DNA of 60,027 bases. Source: Nocardia veterana NBRC 100344 (GTDB taxonomy: Bacteria; Actinomycetota; Actinomycetes; Mycobacteriales; Mycobacteriaceae). Where the stretch lies: positions 1-60,027 of the forward strand of contig NZ_BAGM01000011.1 in assembly GCF_000308855.1 (NCBI RefSeq). The letters run 5' to 3'. Positions within the stretch are counted from its first letter, which is position 1. Every line of letters begins with the position of its first letter. The notes beneath the pieces were generated by a model, which had not been told where the DNA came from, made no database searches, and saw nothing but the letters and a program-made list of their open reading frames with translations. The translations under genes and the position numbers were made by a program. Of the stretch, positions 16,126 through 25,032 are shown in pieces.

Positions 16126-17586
16126 CTAAACGGCCCGACCGGCTCGGTCGGTGACGGTGTCGTCGGTCGGCCAGTCGAGCAGGGTGTCGACGAACAGCTG
16201 TCGTACCCGGGCGATGTCGGCATCCATATCCTGCGGATCCCAATCGCTGACGTCGATCGGCGGCAGCACCGCGACGTCGACCGTGCCCTTGCGCACGATC
16301 GCCGAATTTCGCCAGGCGATTTCGCCGGCATTGCGGATCACGATCGGAATGATCGGCACCCCCGCCGCGATCGCGATATGGAACGCGCCCTTCTTGAACG
16401 GTCCGATCCGTGGGGTCAGTGAGCGCGTGCCCTCGGGCGCCACCACGATCGACAGACCCCCACGCAGGGTCTCCACCACCGGCTCCAGCGCCGCCTTCGC
16501 GCTGGTGGTGTCGGATCGGTCGATGAAGGTGGCCTCGGCGAAGCGCAGCAGCGGCCCGAAGACCGGGTTGGCGGTGACCTCCTTCTTCACCACCGCCGTG
16601 AATCCGGATCGCAACACCTCGGCCAGCACCACCATGTCGAACTGGCTCTGGTGATTGAACAGGAACACCGCCGGTCGCGGCTGCCGGGCGTGTTCGGCGC
16701 CGACCACCCGGACCCGAATCCCGGTGCTGCGCAGGGTCGCATCGGCCGCGGTGGCGATCATCGCGTCGGCCATCGCTCGGTGCTCGCGCGTCGGCGCGCG
16801 GGAGACGACGCCGGCCGCCGCCCCGCTCAACAGACCGGTGAAGCCCACCGCGGTGCGCAGGTAGTCGCCGACCCGGGGCGCCTCGCGCGGCCGGAAGGAC
16901 AGGGTCGGCCATTGGCGTTCGCCGGCCGTCATCGCCATCCGCGGCCCCGGATTCACCGCGACCGGATGGCCGACCGACTCCAGCAGCGGAATATCCGGCG
17001 CCGCGTCGGCATAGGCGTAACTGTCCGGCAACTCGATCCCGTGGGCATCGGCGAAGCGGCGCACGGCCGCGGCCTTCTCGTTGCGCCACAGCGGTTTTCC
17101 TTCCGTGAAGCCGGTGAGGACGCCGTCGGCGGTTGCCATCGTCGTGCAGAGTACGTGCTCCACGCCCAGTTCCCGGGCGGCGGGGGCGACCTGGAACCGG
17201 GTCAGGCTGGACGCCAGCAGCACGGTGTGCCCAGCGGCCTCGTGTTCCCGGATCAGTTGCCACGCTTCGGGGTACACGTGACCGTAGATCGTGCTGCGGA
17301 ACAATTGCGCACCCAGTTCGGCCAGTTCGTCCTCCGAGCGACCCGCCCAGACGCGGGTTATCCGTTGCAGGAAGCGTTCGTATTCGCCCTCACTGCGCGC
17401 CCCGCGGATGCTGGTCACCAGGGTGTCGGCGAGTTGCCGGCGGGGATCACGGTGGCGCAGTACCCGCAGCGGGGCGGGCGCCGGCGCGAAGCCGGCGACG
17501 ACGGTGCCGCCGTAATCGAAAACGGCCGCCACCCCGGGTCCGCGCGGGCCGGACCGGATGGCCTGGATCGCTTCGGCGAGATTCAC
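16126..17586 (-). CDS. plsC: bifunctional HAD-type hydrolase / 1-acylglycerol-3-phosphate acyltransferase (PlsC-like)
   Basis: A 486-residue fusion. The N-terminal HAD domain (about residues 1-230) has motif II ASSLT, motif III WRNEK and motif IV YADAAPDIPLLES, but motif I reads FDYGGT, so the second Asp of DxDxT is Gly. The C-terminal LPLAT domain (about 250-440) has the catalytic HX4D (FNHQSQFD) and substrate motif VAPEGTRS. It is expected to convert lysophosphatidate to phosphatidate at the membrane; phosphatase activity of the HAD part is doubtful. GTG 17586 overlaps the plsB stop in GTGA, so translation is coupled. Confidence 0.88.
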   Translation of the reverse strand: MNLAEAIQAIRSGPRGPGVAAVFDYGGTVVAGFAPAPAPLRVLRHRDPRRQLADTLVTSIRGARSEGEYERFLQRITRVWAGRSEDELAELGAQLFRSTIYGHVYPEAWQLIREHEAAGHTVLLASSLTRFQVAPAARELGVEHVLCTTMATADGVLTGFTEGKPLWRNEKAAAVRRFADAHGIELPDSYAYADAAPDIPLLESVGHPVAVNPGPRMAMTAGERQWPTLSFRPREAPRVGDYLRTAVGFTGLLSGAAAGVVSRAPTREHRAMADAMIATAADATLRSTGIRVRVVGAEHARQPRPAVFLFNHQSQFDMVVLAEVLRSGFTAVVKKEVTANPVFGPLLRFAEATFIDRSDTTSAKAALEPVVETLRGGLSIVVAPEGTRSLTPRIGPFKKGAFHIAIAAGVPIIPIVIRNAGEIAWRNSAIVRKGTVDVAVLPPIDVSDWDPQDMDADIARVRQLFVDTLLDWPTDDTVTDRAGRAV

Positions 17587-19961
17587 GCTGTCCCCTGCGG
17601 TGTGCGATTGGACGGGTCGAGGGCGGCCGCGCGGGAGATGCGGGCGCCGATGGTGCGCAGTTCGTCGGCGAGTTCGCGCCGCCGCCGCACCAGATCGGGC
17701 GTGGCCGGGTCGAGCAGACCGTAGTTCTCCACGAGTTTCCACGCGCTGGAGAACAATTCGGTGGAGACCGATTCCGGGCTGTGCAGACGCTGTTGCAACA
17801 GCATTTGACGGCCGACGGCCAGACACTCGTCGATGAACTGTTTGCGATCCGGGGGCACGGTCGGATCGGCGGCGGCCAGCCGTTCGGCCACCACCAGCTG
17901 GGCGTCGAAGAACGACCGCACCACCCGGTGCGCCATGATGAAGCCGGAGTCGGCGAGCGCGCACACCAGTTCGGAGCCACTGGAGCGTTGTTCCCAATCC
18001 CGGTCCACCAGCAGCATTTCCGCGCTCATCGCGGCCGCGAATTCGATCCGGTCCGGGAAGAAGAATTCGAACTTCAGCAGATCCCGCAGGCGATACGCGG
18101 CATCCCAGATCGCCTCGATACCGGGTGCGGCACCGGCTTGCTCGTCGGCCACCTCCAGAATCGCCAGCTCCAGGATCGCGCGGTCGACGAACCAGTGCAC
18201 GGCGCTGTTGCGATAGAACGCCGCCTCCAGGTGAGCACCGGTTTCGATGGAGTAGACCGGTTCCAGCCCACCGCGATACACGGTGACCACCTTGGCCAGT
18301 GAGAGATGTTCCAGCACCACCGCCAGGCCCTGATCGGTGCGCAGCCGCTCCAACTCGCCGGTGGGCAGGCCCCGGCGCGCGATATATCCGCACACCGGTT
18401 CCAGCGTCGCGCGCACCTCGCCGAGGGTCAGCGCGCGTTCGTGCACACCGAGCAGTGCCAGTGTCACCAGCGCGTTCACCGTGATCGGGGTGACGGCGTT
18501 GATCCCGACGGCGACCTCGAAGGCGAGTCGCTGCACGGCCAGACGCTGGCGTTCGGCGAGTTCGGGCGGGCTCGGGGCGAACGGCTCCGGCGGCCGCTGC
18601 ATCGGGTCACCGTGGGCGGCAAGGCGATCCCGGGCCGACAGCGGGGCGCCGAAGCGGATGTAGACCCGCCCGGCCGAATGCTGCTGACTACGGATGTAGC
18701 GCGCCAGCCAGGGCAGGCCCTCGGGCTTCTTGGTTCCGCCGATCTGCTCCGCGGCGATGGATCCCAGCTCGTTGAGCCGTTCGTAGGTGATCGACACCGG
18801 AACCAGCATCACGTCGTCGATGCGTCGGCTACGGATCGCGGCGGCCAGGTAGTTCAGCAGCCCGAACCGAGGCGGGCGCAGTTTGCCGGTCCGGGTGCGA
18901 CCGCCCTCGAAATACCACTCCAGATTGAAGCGTTTGGCCAGCAGGTAGGCGAAGTACTCCTCGACCACCGCCTTGTAGACCTCGTCGTCGCCGAAGCTGC
19001 GGCGGATGAAGACCGTCCCGGTGCGGCGCGCGATCGGGCCCATCGGCCAGAAGCTGAGGTTGGCTCCGCCGATCACGTGATTGGGCGGGAAATCGTTGCG
19101 TGCCAGCGCGTCTCCGAGGACGAAGGCATCCACGTACGAGCGGTGCGAGGGCAGGAACACCAGCGGATGACTGCGATTGAGCCGGCGCAGGGCGGCCAAT
19201 TGGGTGCGATCGCAGTCGATCTTCCACGCCGAGGCGTGGACCGGGCGCATGGCCTGGGTGAACAGATCGGACACCAGACGGCTCTGCGCGGCGACCAGTT
19301 CGCGCAACGCCTTCTCCGCTCGCCGATAGACCTCGCGCGGGGCGACACCGGAATCCCTGGCGATGGCATCGAGACGGCGCAGGAAATCCGGTGAGTCCAG
19401 GATCTCCTCGACCACCATCCGCGGCACCTTGTAGCGGTCGCCGATCACGGACCGTTCCGCGCGTTCGAGGGCGACGGTGCCGGCGCGGACGATCGCGCGG
19501 GCGAACGGCTCGGCGCTGCGCGCGGAGGCGGCGTTGTTGGCGCGCAGATCGCTGAGCCGCGCGGGCTGTCCGGTGAGAATGAGGTGGCGATCGGGTGCCT
19601 TGTCCACCAGCCGACGCTGTAGGAATCGGTGCGGCCGGCGGGGGTTGCTCAAGGTCGCGAGGTCGGCGAAGGTGGTGCGGCGCACCCCGTCTCGTTCCGG
19701 CGGCAGCCACAGCACTCGGATCGGGAGCACCAGCGGGTCGTCTCGGCGGTCCACCAACCGGGTGGCGATGGCCGAGGCGTCGAGATCGATCTGGGTGACC
19801 GGTGCGTCGATGCCGAGTTCGGCGGCGACCCCGCCCTCGGCGAGCCAGCCGCCGATCAGTTCGCGTTCCACCGGTGACACCGCGTCGACCAGAGCCACCA
19901 CTGAGCGCGGCAGATCGTTCGTGGTACTCGGAGCCGGATTGCCGGCGGCGTGGTCGATCAT
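17583..19961 (-). CDS. plsB: glycerol-3-phosphate 1-O-acyltransferase (PlsB)
   Basis: A 792-residue enzyme that starts phospholipid and triacylglycerol synthesis by acylating the sn-1 position of glycerol-3-phosphate. The acyltransferase core has HX4D in FLPSHRSYVDAF (His about 273, Asp about 278), GGANLSFWPMGPIARRTG, FIRRSF and the substrate-binding FEGGRTRTGKLRPPRFG. Large helical N- and C-terminal regions are typical of bacterial PlsB (around 800 residues). GGGAGG precedes ATG 19961. It forms an operon with the HAD-PlsC gene through a 4-base overlap, so the two acylation steps are made together. It is divergent from nbtS. Confidence 0.95.
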   Translation of the reverse strand: MIDHAAGNPAPSTTNDLPRSVVALVDAVSPVERELIGGWLAEGGVAAELGIDAPVTQIDLDASAIATRLVDRRDDPLVLPIRVLWLPPERDGVRRTTFADLATLSNPRRPHRFLQRRLVDKAPDRHLILTGQPARLSDLRANNAASARSAEPFARAIVRAGTVALERAERSVIGDRYKVPRMVVEEILDSPDFLRRLDAIARDSGVAPREVYRRAEKALRELVAAQSRLVSDLFTQAMRPVHASAWKIDCDRTQLAALRRLNRSHPLVFLPSHRSYVDAFVLGDALARNDFPPNHVIGGANLSFWPMGPIARRTGTVFIRRSFGDDEVYKAVVEEYFAYLLAKRFNLEWYFEGGRTRTGKLRPPRFGLLNYLAAAIRSRRIDDVMLVPVSITYERLNELGSIAAEQIGGTKKPEGLPWLARYIRSQQHSAGRVYIRFGAPLSARDRLAAHGDPMQRPPEPFAPSPPELAERQRLAVQRLAFEVAVGINAVTPITVNALVTLALLGVHERALTLGEVRATLEPVCGYIARRGLPTGELERLRTDQGLAVVLEHLSLAKVVTVYRGGLEPVYSIETGAHLEAAFYRNSAVHWFVDRAILELAILEVADEQAGAAPGIEAIWDAAYRLRDLLKFEFFFPDRIEFAAAMSAEMLLVDRDWEQRSSGSELVCALADSGFIMAHRVVRSFFDAQLVVAERLAAADPTVPPDRKQFIDECLAVGRQMLLQQRLHSPESVSTELFSSAWKLVENYGLLDPATPDLVRRRRELADELRTIGARISRAAALDPSNRTPQGTA

Positions 19962-20081
19962 GACGGGCCTCCCTCGACGGCGCCCCACCATTCAAGCTCG
20001 CGCGGGCGCATTCCCGCAGGAAGTTGATCGCAGCGCTCGGAAAGCGAGTCCGATGTGTGCTCCGGCACAATACGGACAAGG

Positions 20082-20100
20082 GCAGGTAATGCTAACCTCA
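20082..20100. promoter_or_regulatory. IdeR/DmdR-type iron box, distal
   Basis: GCAGGTAATGCTAACCTCA agrees at 14 of 19 positions with the iron box TTAGGTTAGGCTAACCTAA. It lies 38 bases before nbtS and is the first of two boxes with centres 29 bases apart. IdeR with iron would repress here. Confidence 0.75.
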
Positions 20101-20110
20101 CCTCTTGTAG

Positions 20111-20129
20111 TTAGGTAAGCATAACCTTG
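20111..20129. promoter_or_regulatory. IdeR/DmdR-type iron box, proximal
   Basis: TTAGGTAAGCATAACCTTG agrees at 14 of 19 positions with the iron box. It ends just before the nbtS ribosome-binding site, so bound IdeR would cover the transcript start. Confidence 0.75.
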
Positions 20130-20137
20130 GAGGAACG

Positions 20138-21484
20138 GTGTCGACCACGGACGAGCGGGTGCGAAACGGTTACGGGGACGGTCCGGGGGCGACGAACACG
20201 GCAGCAGGTATCGCACCCGCCGACGCCGTGGCGGCACTCGCCGCGGCCGACCGGTTCGGCGAATACGTCAGCTACGAGGGTCCCGACGGCTGGGTCTTCG
20301 CCGCCGACCCGATCGGCAGTATCGAACTGGATTCCGGTGAGCTGCGGGTGGAATGGGAGGGCCGGGCCACCGTCGAACCCTGGCAGGGTCGCCCCGCCGC
20401 CGTGATCGACGCCGCGCTGGCGAAGCTGCCGCTGGCGGGCCGCAGCGCCTACGGCTGGATCGGCTTCGAATTCTGTGCCTGGGCCCTGGGCGCCGATGCG
20501 CACGTGGCACCGCGAACCACGCTGGCGCACCTGATGATTCCGCGGATCGAGGTGCGTATCGACGCCGCCGGCGTGCGGGTGGCCGGCGCGACGCCGCGCG
20601 AGACCAGCGAGATTCACGAGCTGATCGCGCAGGCGCGCGGTGTTCCCCTGGCCCGGCCCCGGCCGGTCGATGTCGAAATCGACCCCACCGACTATCGGGG
20701 CCGGGTGGCCGAGGCGGTCGCCGAGATCCAGGCCGGTCGCTATCAGAAGGTGATTCTCTCGCGCAAGGTCGACCTGCCGTTCCCCGTGGACATTCCGCAG
20801 ACCTATCGGCTGGGTCGTGCCAACAACACTCCGGCGCGGTCGTTCCTGCTGCGACTGGGTGGACTGGAAGCCGCCGGTTTCAGCCCGGAACTCGTGGCCG
20901 CGGTCGACGAACACCGCATCGTGACCACCGAACCGCTGGCCGGTACCCGGGCCTTCGGCCGGGGTGCGGCGGCCGATGCCGCCGCCCGGGAAGAACTGGT
21001 GGGCGATCCGAAAGAGATCGTCGAACACGCCATTTCGGTGCAGACCTCGTTCGGCGAGATCGCCGCGGTCGCCGAACCCGGCAGTACCGCCGTCTCCGAC
21101 TTCATGGCGGTGCGGGAGCGGGGCAGTGTGCAGCATCTCGCCTCCACCGTGCGCGGGAAGTTGGCCGAGGGCAGAAGCGCTTGGGACGCGGTGGAAATGT
21201 TGTTCCCGTCGGTGACCGCATCCGGAATTCCCAAGCGCACCGGGGTGGATGCCGTCTTCCGCCTCGACCACGACGCGCGCGGCCTGTATTCCGGGGCGGT
21301 GGTGAAGGTATCGGCCGCCGGCGCGCTGGAGGCCACCCTCGTGCTCCGGGCGATCTATCAAACCCCCGAGGGGGCCTGGTTGCGGGCCGGCGCGGGCATC
21401 GTCTCCCAGTCGCGGCCCGACCGCGAATTCACCGAGACCTGCGAAAAGCTCGGCAGCGTAGCGCCTTACGTCGTCGAGGCCTGA
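20138..21484 (+). CDS. nbtS: salicylate synthase (MbtI/NbtS type)
   Basis: A 448-residue chorismate-using enzyme that makes salicylate through isochorismate, the aryl cap of nocobactin/mycobactin siderophores. The length matches MbtI (about 450). Motifs: YQKVILSRK with the base Lys at about residue 204, TTEPLAGTRAFG, SVQHLASTVRG, FPSVTASGIPK, GLYSGAV and LRAGAGIVSQSRPDREF. GTG 20138 has GGAGG upstream. Two iron boxes cover the promoter, so it should be induced under iron starvation. In N. farcinica nbtS and nbtT lie away from the main nbt cluster, as appears to be the case here. Confidence 0.93.
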   Translation: MSTTDERVRNGYGDGPGATNTAAGIAPADAVAALAAADRFGEYVSYEGPDGWVFAADPIGSIELDSGELRVEWEGRATVEPWQGRPAAVIDAALAKLPLAGRSAYGWIGFEFCAWALGADAHVAPRTTLAHLMIPRIEVRIDAAGVRVAGATPRETSEIHELIAQARGVPLARPRPVDVEIDPTDYRGRVAEAVAEIQAGRYQKVILSRKVDLPFPVDIPQTYRLGRANNTPARSFLLRLGGLEAAGFSPELVAAVDEHRIVTTEPLAGTRAFGRGAAADAAAREELVGDPKEIVEHAISVQTSFGEIAAVAEPGSTAVSDFMAVRERGSVQHLASTVRGKLAEGRSAWDAVEMLFPSVTASGIPKRTGVDAVFRLDHDARGLYSGAVVKVSAAGALEATLVLRAIYQTPEGAWLRAGAGIVSQSRPDREFTETCEKLGSVAPYVVEA

Positions 21485-21487
21485 GCG

Positions 21488-21524
21488 AACGGAGCCCGGC
21501 GGAGAGTGTCCGTCGGGCTCCGTT
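21488..21524 (+). terminator. hairpin terminator after nbtS
   Basis: AACGGAGCCCG pairs with CGGGCTCCGTT; the stem continues inside with a G-U and CGGA/TCCG, about 16 pairs around a 5-base loop. There is no U tract, but position right after the nbtS stop and between convergent genes supports termination. Confidence 0.65.
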
Positions 21525-21620
21525 CGTACCCGGGCGCGAGCGCCTTACCCGGCACCGACGGCAGGACCCGAAGTGCGGGAACCTTTTTCGGTGTCGCACG
21601 GCCCGACTGCCGTCGAGCGG

Positions 21621-23258
21621 TCAGCCGATGCTGTCGGCGGCGTACCGGGCCCGCAGGACCTTCTTGTCGATCTTGCCGACCGCGGTGAAGGGCAGCGCGT
21701 CGGCCTGCTCCAGGGTGTCGGGCAGTTTGTAGGTCGCCAGGCCGCGCGCGGTGAGAAATTCCTTGATCTCGACCAGGCTCGGCATCGCGCTGTCGACCAC
21801 CAGGACGGCGCAGACCTTTTCACCGAGGGCCGCGTCCGGCAGGCCGACCGCGGCCGCATGGCGGACCGCGGGGTGCGCGAGTAGATGCTCCTCCAGTTCG
21901 TCGCAGGAGATGTTCTCACCGCCGCGGTTGATCACATCCTTGATCCGGCCGGAGACGATCAGGTGCCCGCTCGGCAGTTGCCGCACCAGATCGCCGCTGC
22001 GGTAGTACCCGTCCGGGGTGATGGCGCGGGAATTGTGTTCCGGCGCACGATAGTAGCCGCGAATGGTGTACGGCCCGCGGGTCAGCAGTTCGCCTTCCGC
22101 GCCGGGCGCGACATCGTTACCCTCGCCGTCGACCACGCGCACCTCGTCGGCCGGCGACAGCGGCCGGCCCTGGGTGGTGCAGATCAGTTCGTCGGAGTCG
22201 TCGAGACGGGTGTAATTGATCAGGCCCTCGGCCATCCCGAACACCTGTTGTAACTTCGCGCCCAGCGCCGGAGTCACCTCGCGGGCGTTGACCTCCGCCA
22301 ACTTGGCGCCGCCGACCTGCAGCAGCCGCAGGCTGGACAGCTCGGCCTCCTCCCATTCCACTGCGGCACACCACAATTGGGCCAGCGGCGGTACGACCGC
22401 GGTGACGGTCACGCCGTGACGTTCGATGGTCGCGAAGGCGTTCTCCGGACTCGGATCGGCCAGCATCACGATCGAGGCGCCCGCCGCGACCGCGCCCAGC
22501 AGCCCGGGGCACGACAGCGGAAAGTTGTGTGCGGCGGGCAGTGTCGCCATGTACACGTCGTCGGAGGTCAGCGCGCAGATGTCCGCGCTGGTGCGGGCGT
22601 TGTAGTGATAGTCGTCGTGGGTCCGGGCGATGAGCTTGGGCAGGCCGGTGGTCCCGCCGGAGACGAGCAGCACCGCGATCCCGGCGGCATCGATCTCGGG
22701 GAGCGAATCACCCTCGCGTGCAACCGTCCGCAGGTCGATATGGGGTCCCGGATCGCCCAGGACGAAGATCTGCCGCAGCGACGGCACTCGGTCGGCCACC
22801 GTTGCCGCGAGTTCCCGGTAATCGAAATCGCCGACCCGGTCGGCTGCGATATAGCCGCGCGCGCCGGCCACTCGTGCCAGATGCTCGATCTCTGCCTGCC
22901 GATGTGCCGGGAGCGCCAGTACCGGCACGATGCCCGCGCGCAGCAGGCCGAACAGCACCTCGACGAATTCGCTCACGTTCGGCAGCTGGACCACGACGCG
23001 ATCGCCGGGCTCGAGGCCGCAAGCGAGCAGGCCGTGGGCCATCCGATCGGCGCGCCGATCCAGTTCGGCGTAGTCCAGGGTTCCGGAATCGGTGTGCAGC
23101 GCGGGGCGGCTCGGCCAGGTCCGGGCCGCCGTGCGCAGCAACTCGCCCAGCGGCTCGCCGCGCCAATAGCCGGCTGCCCGGTAGCTGTCGGCGAGTTCCG
23201 CGGGGAAGGGCACGAAACCGTCGAGAAGGTCCTGCTGGGCCGGGGATATCGAAGTCAC
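21621..23258 (-). CDS. nbtT: salicylate-AMP ligase / aryl-acid adenylating enzyme (MbtA/DhbE type)
   Basis: A 545-residue stand-alone adenylation enzyme that activates salicylate as the acyl-AMP and loads it on an aryl carrier domain of the siderophore synthetase. Aryl-acid subfamily signatures are present: SGGTTGLPKLIARTHDDY, PAAHNFPLSCPG (His that stacks on the aryl acid), VFGMAEGLINYTRLDD, RSGDLVRQLPSGHL, SGRIKDVINRGGENISCDELE and PFTAVGKIDKK with the catalytic Lys. The GTG start at 23258 follows GAGGCGG. An iron box lies about 50 bases upstream. It is convergent with nbtS. The symbol follows the Nocardia naming and assumes nbtT is the MbtA homologue. Confidence 0.9.
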   Translation of the reverse strand: MTSISPAQQDLLDGFVPFPAELADSYRAAGYWRGEPLGELLRTAARTWPSRPALHTDSGTLDYAELDRRADRMAHGLLACGLEPGDRVVVQLPNVSEFVEVLFGLLRAGIVPVLALPAHRQAEIEHLARVAGARGYIAADRVGDFDYRELAATVADRVPSLRQIFVLGDPGPHIDLRTVAREGDSLPEIDAAGIAVLLVSGGTTGLPKLIARTHDDYHYNARTSADICALTSDDVYMATLPAAHNFPLSCPGLLGAVAAGASIVMLADPSPENAFATIERHGVTVTAVVPPLAQLWCAAVEWEEAELSSLRLLQVGGAKLAEVNAREVTPALGAKLQQVFGMAEGLINYTRLDDSDELICTTQGRPLSPADEVRVVDGEGNDVAPGAEGELLTRGPYTIRGYYRAPEHNSRAITPDGYYRSGDLVRQLPSGHLIVSGRIKDVINRGGENISCDELEEHLLAHPAVRHAAAVGLPDAALGEKVCAVLVVDSAMPSLVEIKEFLTARGLATYKLPDTLEQADALPFTAVGKIDKKVLRARYAADSIG

Positions 23259-23303
23259 GGGTACCGCCTCACGGGTCGAGCTGCGCAGCCGAAGCTGCCC
23301 TAG

Positions 23304-23322
23304 ATAGGTTAGGCAACCCTAT
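23304..23322. promoter_or_regulatory. IdeR/DmdR-type iron box before nbtT
   Basis: ATAGGTTAGGCAACCCTAT matches the 19-base iron box at 15 positions, including the whole TAGGTTAGGC half. It is positioned 46 bases upstream of the nbtT start on the minus strand. Confidence 0.8.
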
Positions 23323-23418
23323 ATCAGTGGTGTCGGACCGTGCCGAGGACCGCCCGCCGCGCGACGGCGCGCTCGCACAACAGCGCGCCGCGGCGGCGCC
23401 CCGCCTAGACTCGTGCGG

Positions 23419-24300
23419 GTGAGCGGTTGGAACGTGTCGGATATTCCGGACCAGAGCGGTCGCACGATCATCGTGACCGGCGCGAACAGCGGACTGGGCG
23501 CGGCCACCACCAGGGCCTTGGCGAATGCCGGTGCGCAGGTGATCATGGCCTGCCGTGACGAGGTGAAGGCGCGCGCGGTCGCCGACACCATCGGTGACCG
23601 AGTGCAGGTGCGCCGGCTCGACCTCGCCGATCTGGCCTCGATCCGTGATTTCGCGCGCACGATCGACGGCGCCGATGTGCTGATCAACAACGCCGGCGTG
23701 ATGGCCCTGCCGTTGCGTCGCACCGCCGACGGCTTCGAAATGCAGTTCGGCACCAACCATCTCGGTCATTTCGCGCTGACCGGCTTGTTGCTGGACAAGA
23801 TCTCCGATCGCGTCGTCACCGTGTCCAGTGGTGCCCACCTGATCGGCCGCATCGACCTCGCCGATCCGAACTACCAGCACCGGCGCTACGAACGCTGGCG
23901 TGCCTACGGCCAATCGAAATTGGCGAATCTGATGTTCGCCTACGAACTGCAGCGTCGGCTGACCGCCGCCGGCTCGTCGAAGGTCTCGGTCGCGGCCCAT
24001 CCGGGCTATGCGTCCACCGAACTGCAATCGCATACCGAATCGTTCCTGGACGCGATCATGGCCCTGGGCAACCGGATTCTCGCGCAGTCGGCCGAAATGG
24101 GCGCACTACCAAGCCTTTACGCCGCGACGGCGGAGGTGGAGCCGGGCGCCTTCTACGGTCCCACCAAGCTCGGGGGCCTGCGCGGCTATCCCGAGCGCAC
24201 CGGATCCTCGGCCGCCTCCCGCGACGAGGTCACCGCCCGCCGGCTGTGGGATCTGTCCGAACAGCTCACCGACGTCACGTACTCCTTCGCCCGCCGCTGA
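23419..24300 (+). CDS. short-chain dehydrogenase/reductase
   Basis: A 293-residue NAD(P)-dependent oxidoreductase. The cofactor motif TGANSGLG is near the N-terminus, NNAGVMALP follows near residue 90, and the catalytic YGQSK lies near residue 160, giving a classical Ser-Tyr-Lys centre. It resembles the retinol-dehydrogenase/WW-oxidoreductase-like group (FGTNHLGHFALTGLL). TAGACT at 23405-23410 puts the transcript start at or next to GTG 23419, so it is probably leaderless; GTG 23413 is the alternative. The substrate is unknown. It is divergent from nbtT but its promoter side carries no iron box of its own. Confidence 0.92.
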   Translation: MSGWNVSDIPDQSGRTIIVTGANSGLGAATTRALANAGAQVIMACRDEVKARAVADTIGDRVQVRRLDLADLASIRDFARTIDGADVLINNAGVMALPLRRTADGFEMQFGTNHLGHFALTGLLLDKISDRVVTVSSGAHLIGRIDLADPNYQHRRYERWRAYGQSKLANLMFAYELQRRLTAAGSSKVSVAAHPGYASTELQSHTESFLDAIMALGNRILAQSAEMGALPSLYAATAEVEPGAFYGPTKLGGLRGYPERTGSSAASRDEVTARRLWDLSEQLTDVTYSFARR

Positions 24301-24307
24301 CACAGTA

Positions 24308-24323
24308 TGTGACCGGCATCACT
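24308..24323. promoter_or_regulatory. CRP-like binding site before the AhpD-like gene
   Basis: TGTGACCGGCATCACT fits the TGTGA-N6-TCACA consensus of actinobacterial CRP/GlxR proteins in 9 of the 10 fixed positions. It lies 89 bases upstream of the AhpD-like start. Confidence 0.5.
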
Positions 24324-24411
24324 TTCAGTGGTGTCACACCTGTAGGCACTGCGTAGTCGTCTCTGTGTAGCGGTGCCGCGGACGCGGCGCATTGTTCACA
24401 GGAGGATGGTC

Positions 24412-24885
24412 ATGGAACCCCGTTTCGCTTCGCACGGCAACGACGTCTCGATGAAGTTCATCAAGCGGCTCGGCAACGCCGGCCAGGTGGTCGACCAGTC
24501 GACCCTGCCCAAGGCGACGCAGGAACTGGTCAAGCTGCGCGCCAGCCAGATCAACGGGTGCGGATTCTGCACCGATATGCACTCCAAGGATGCGGCCGCC
24601 GCGGGCGAGACCGCGGTGCGGCTCAATCTGGTCGCCGCCTGGCGCGAGGCCGTCGTCTTCACCGAGGCCGAGCGGGCCGCGCTGGCGTTGACCGAGGAGG
24701 GCACCCGGATCGCGGATATCCATCGCGGCATCAGCGACGAGACCTGGCAGCAGGTGCGCAAGCACTACGACGACGACCAGATCGGCGCGCTGATCTCGCT
24801 CATCGCGTTGATCAACGCCTACAACCGGCTCAACGTCATCGCCGGTACGCCGGCCGGGAACTACGAGCCCGGAATGTTCGGCTGA
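24412..24885 (+). CDS. carboxymuconolactone decarboxylase family protein, AhpD-like
   Basis: A 157-residue all-helical protein with the CMD/AhpD signature INGCGFCTDMHSKDAAAAGE; the CxxC pair and the following His form the redox centre of alkylhydroperoxidase D-like proteins. The family includes peroxidatic reductases and true decarboxylases, so the activity is not certain. AGGAGG lies six bases before ATG 24412; the ATG at 24406 touches that site and is unlikely. A CRP-like palindrome upstream suggests control by carbon or cAMP status. A strong hairpin terminator follows. Confidence 0.9.
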   Translation: MEPRFASHGNDVSMKFIKRLGNAGQVVDQSTLPKATQELVKLRASQINGCGFCTDMHSKDAAAAGETAVRLNLVAAWREAVVFTEAERAALALTEEGTRIADIHRGISDETWQQVRKHYDDDQIGALISLIALINAYNRLNVIAGTPAGNYEPGMFG

Positions 24886-24908
24886 TCCGTCCCGGACACA
24901 GCGAATTC

Positions 24909-24946
24909 GGGCCCGGCACGGGATCTTTCGATCCCTGGCCGGGCCC
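24909..24946 (+). terminator. hairpin terminator after the AhpD-like gene
   Basis: GGGCCCGGC pairs with GCCGGGCCC, and inside GGGATC pairs with GATCCC around a TTTC loop, separated by a 2x2 mismatch. No U tract follows, as is common in actinomycetes. Confidence 0.65.
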
Positions 24947-25019
24947 CGTTGCGTTCGAGCCGGCTGTGGCGGTGGTCACTCGGATCACCGGGCCGGTGAT
25001 CGCGGTCCGGCACCCCTGG

Positions 25020-25025
25020 TACAGT
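25020..25025 (+). promoter_or_regulatory. -10 element of the aro leader transcript
   Basis: TACAGT ends 7 bases before the GTG of the leader peptide, which puts the transcript start at 25032-25033. The leader would be translated from a leaderless mRNA. No clear -35 was seen. Confidence 0.5.
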
Positions 25026-25032
25026 CGCCCTC

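Noticed and set aside
17587..18393. N-terminal extension of the HAD-PlsC gene to a 755-codon frame
   Set aside because: The extra part overlaps the end of plsB in another frame and has no domain. The GTGA overlap at 17583-17586 gives a normal start.
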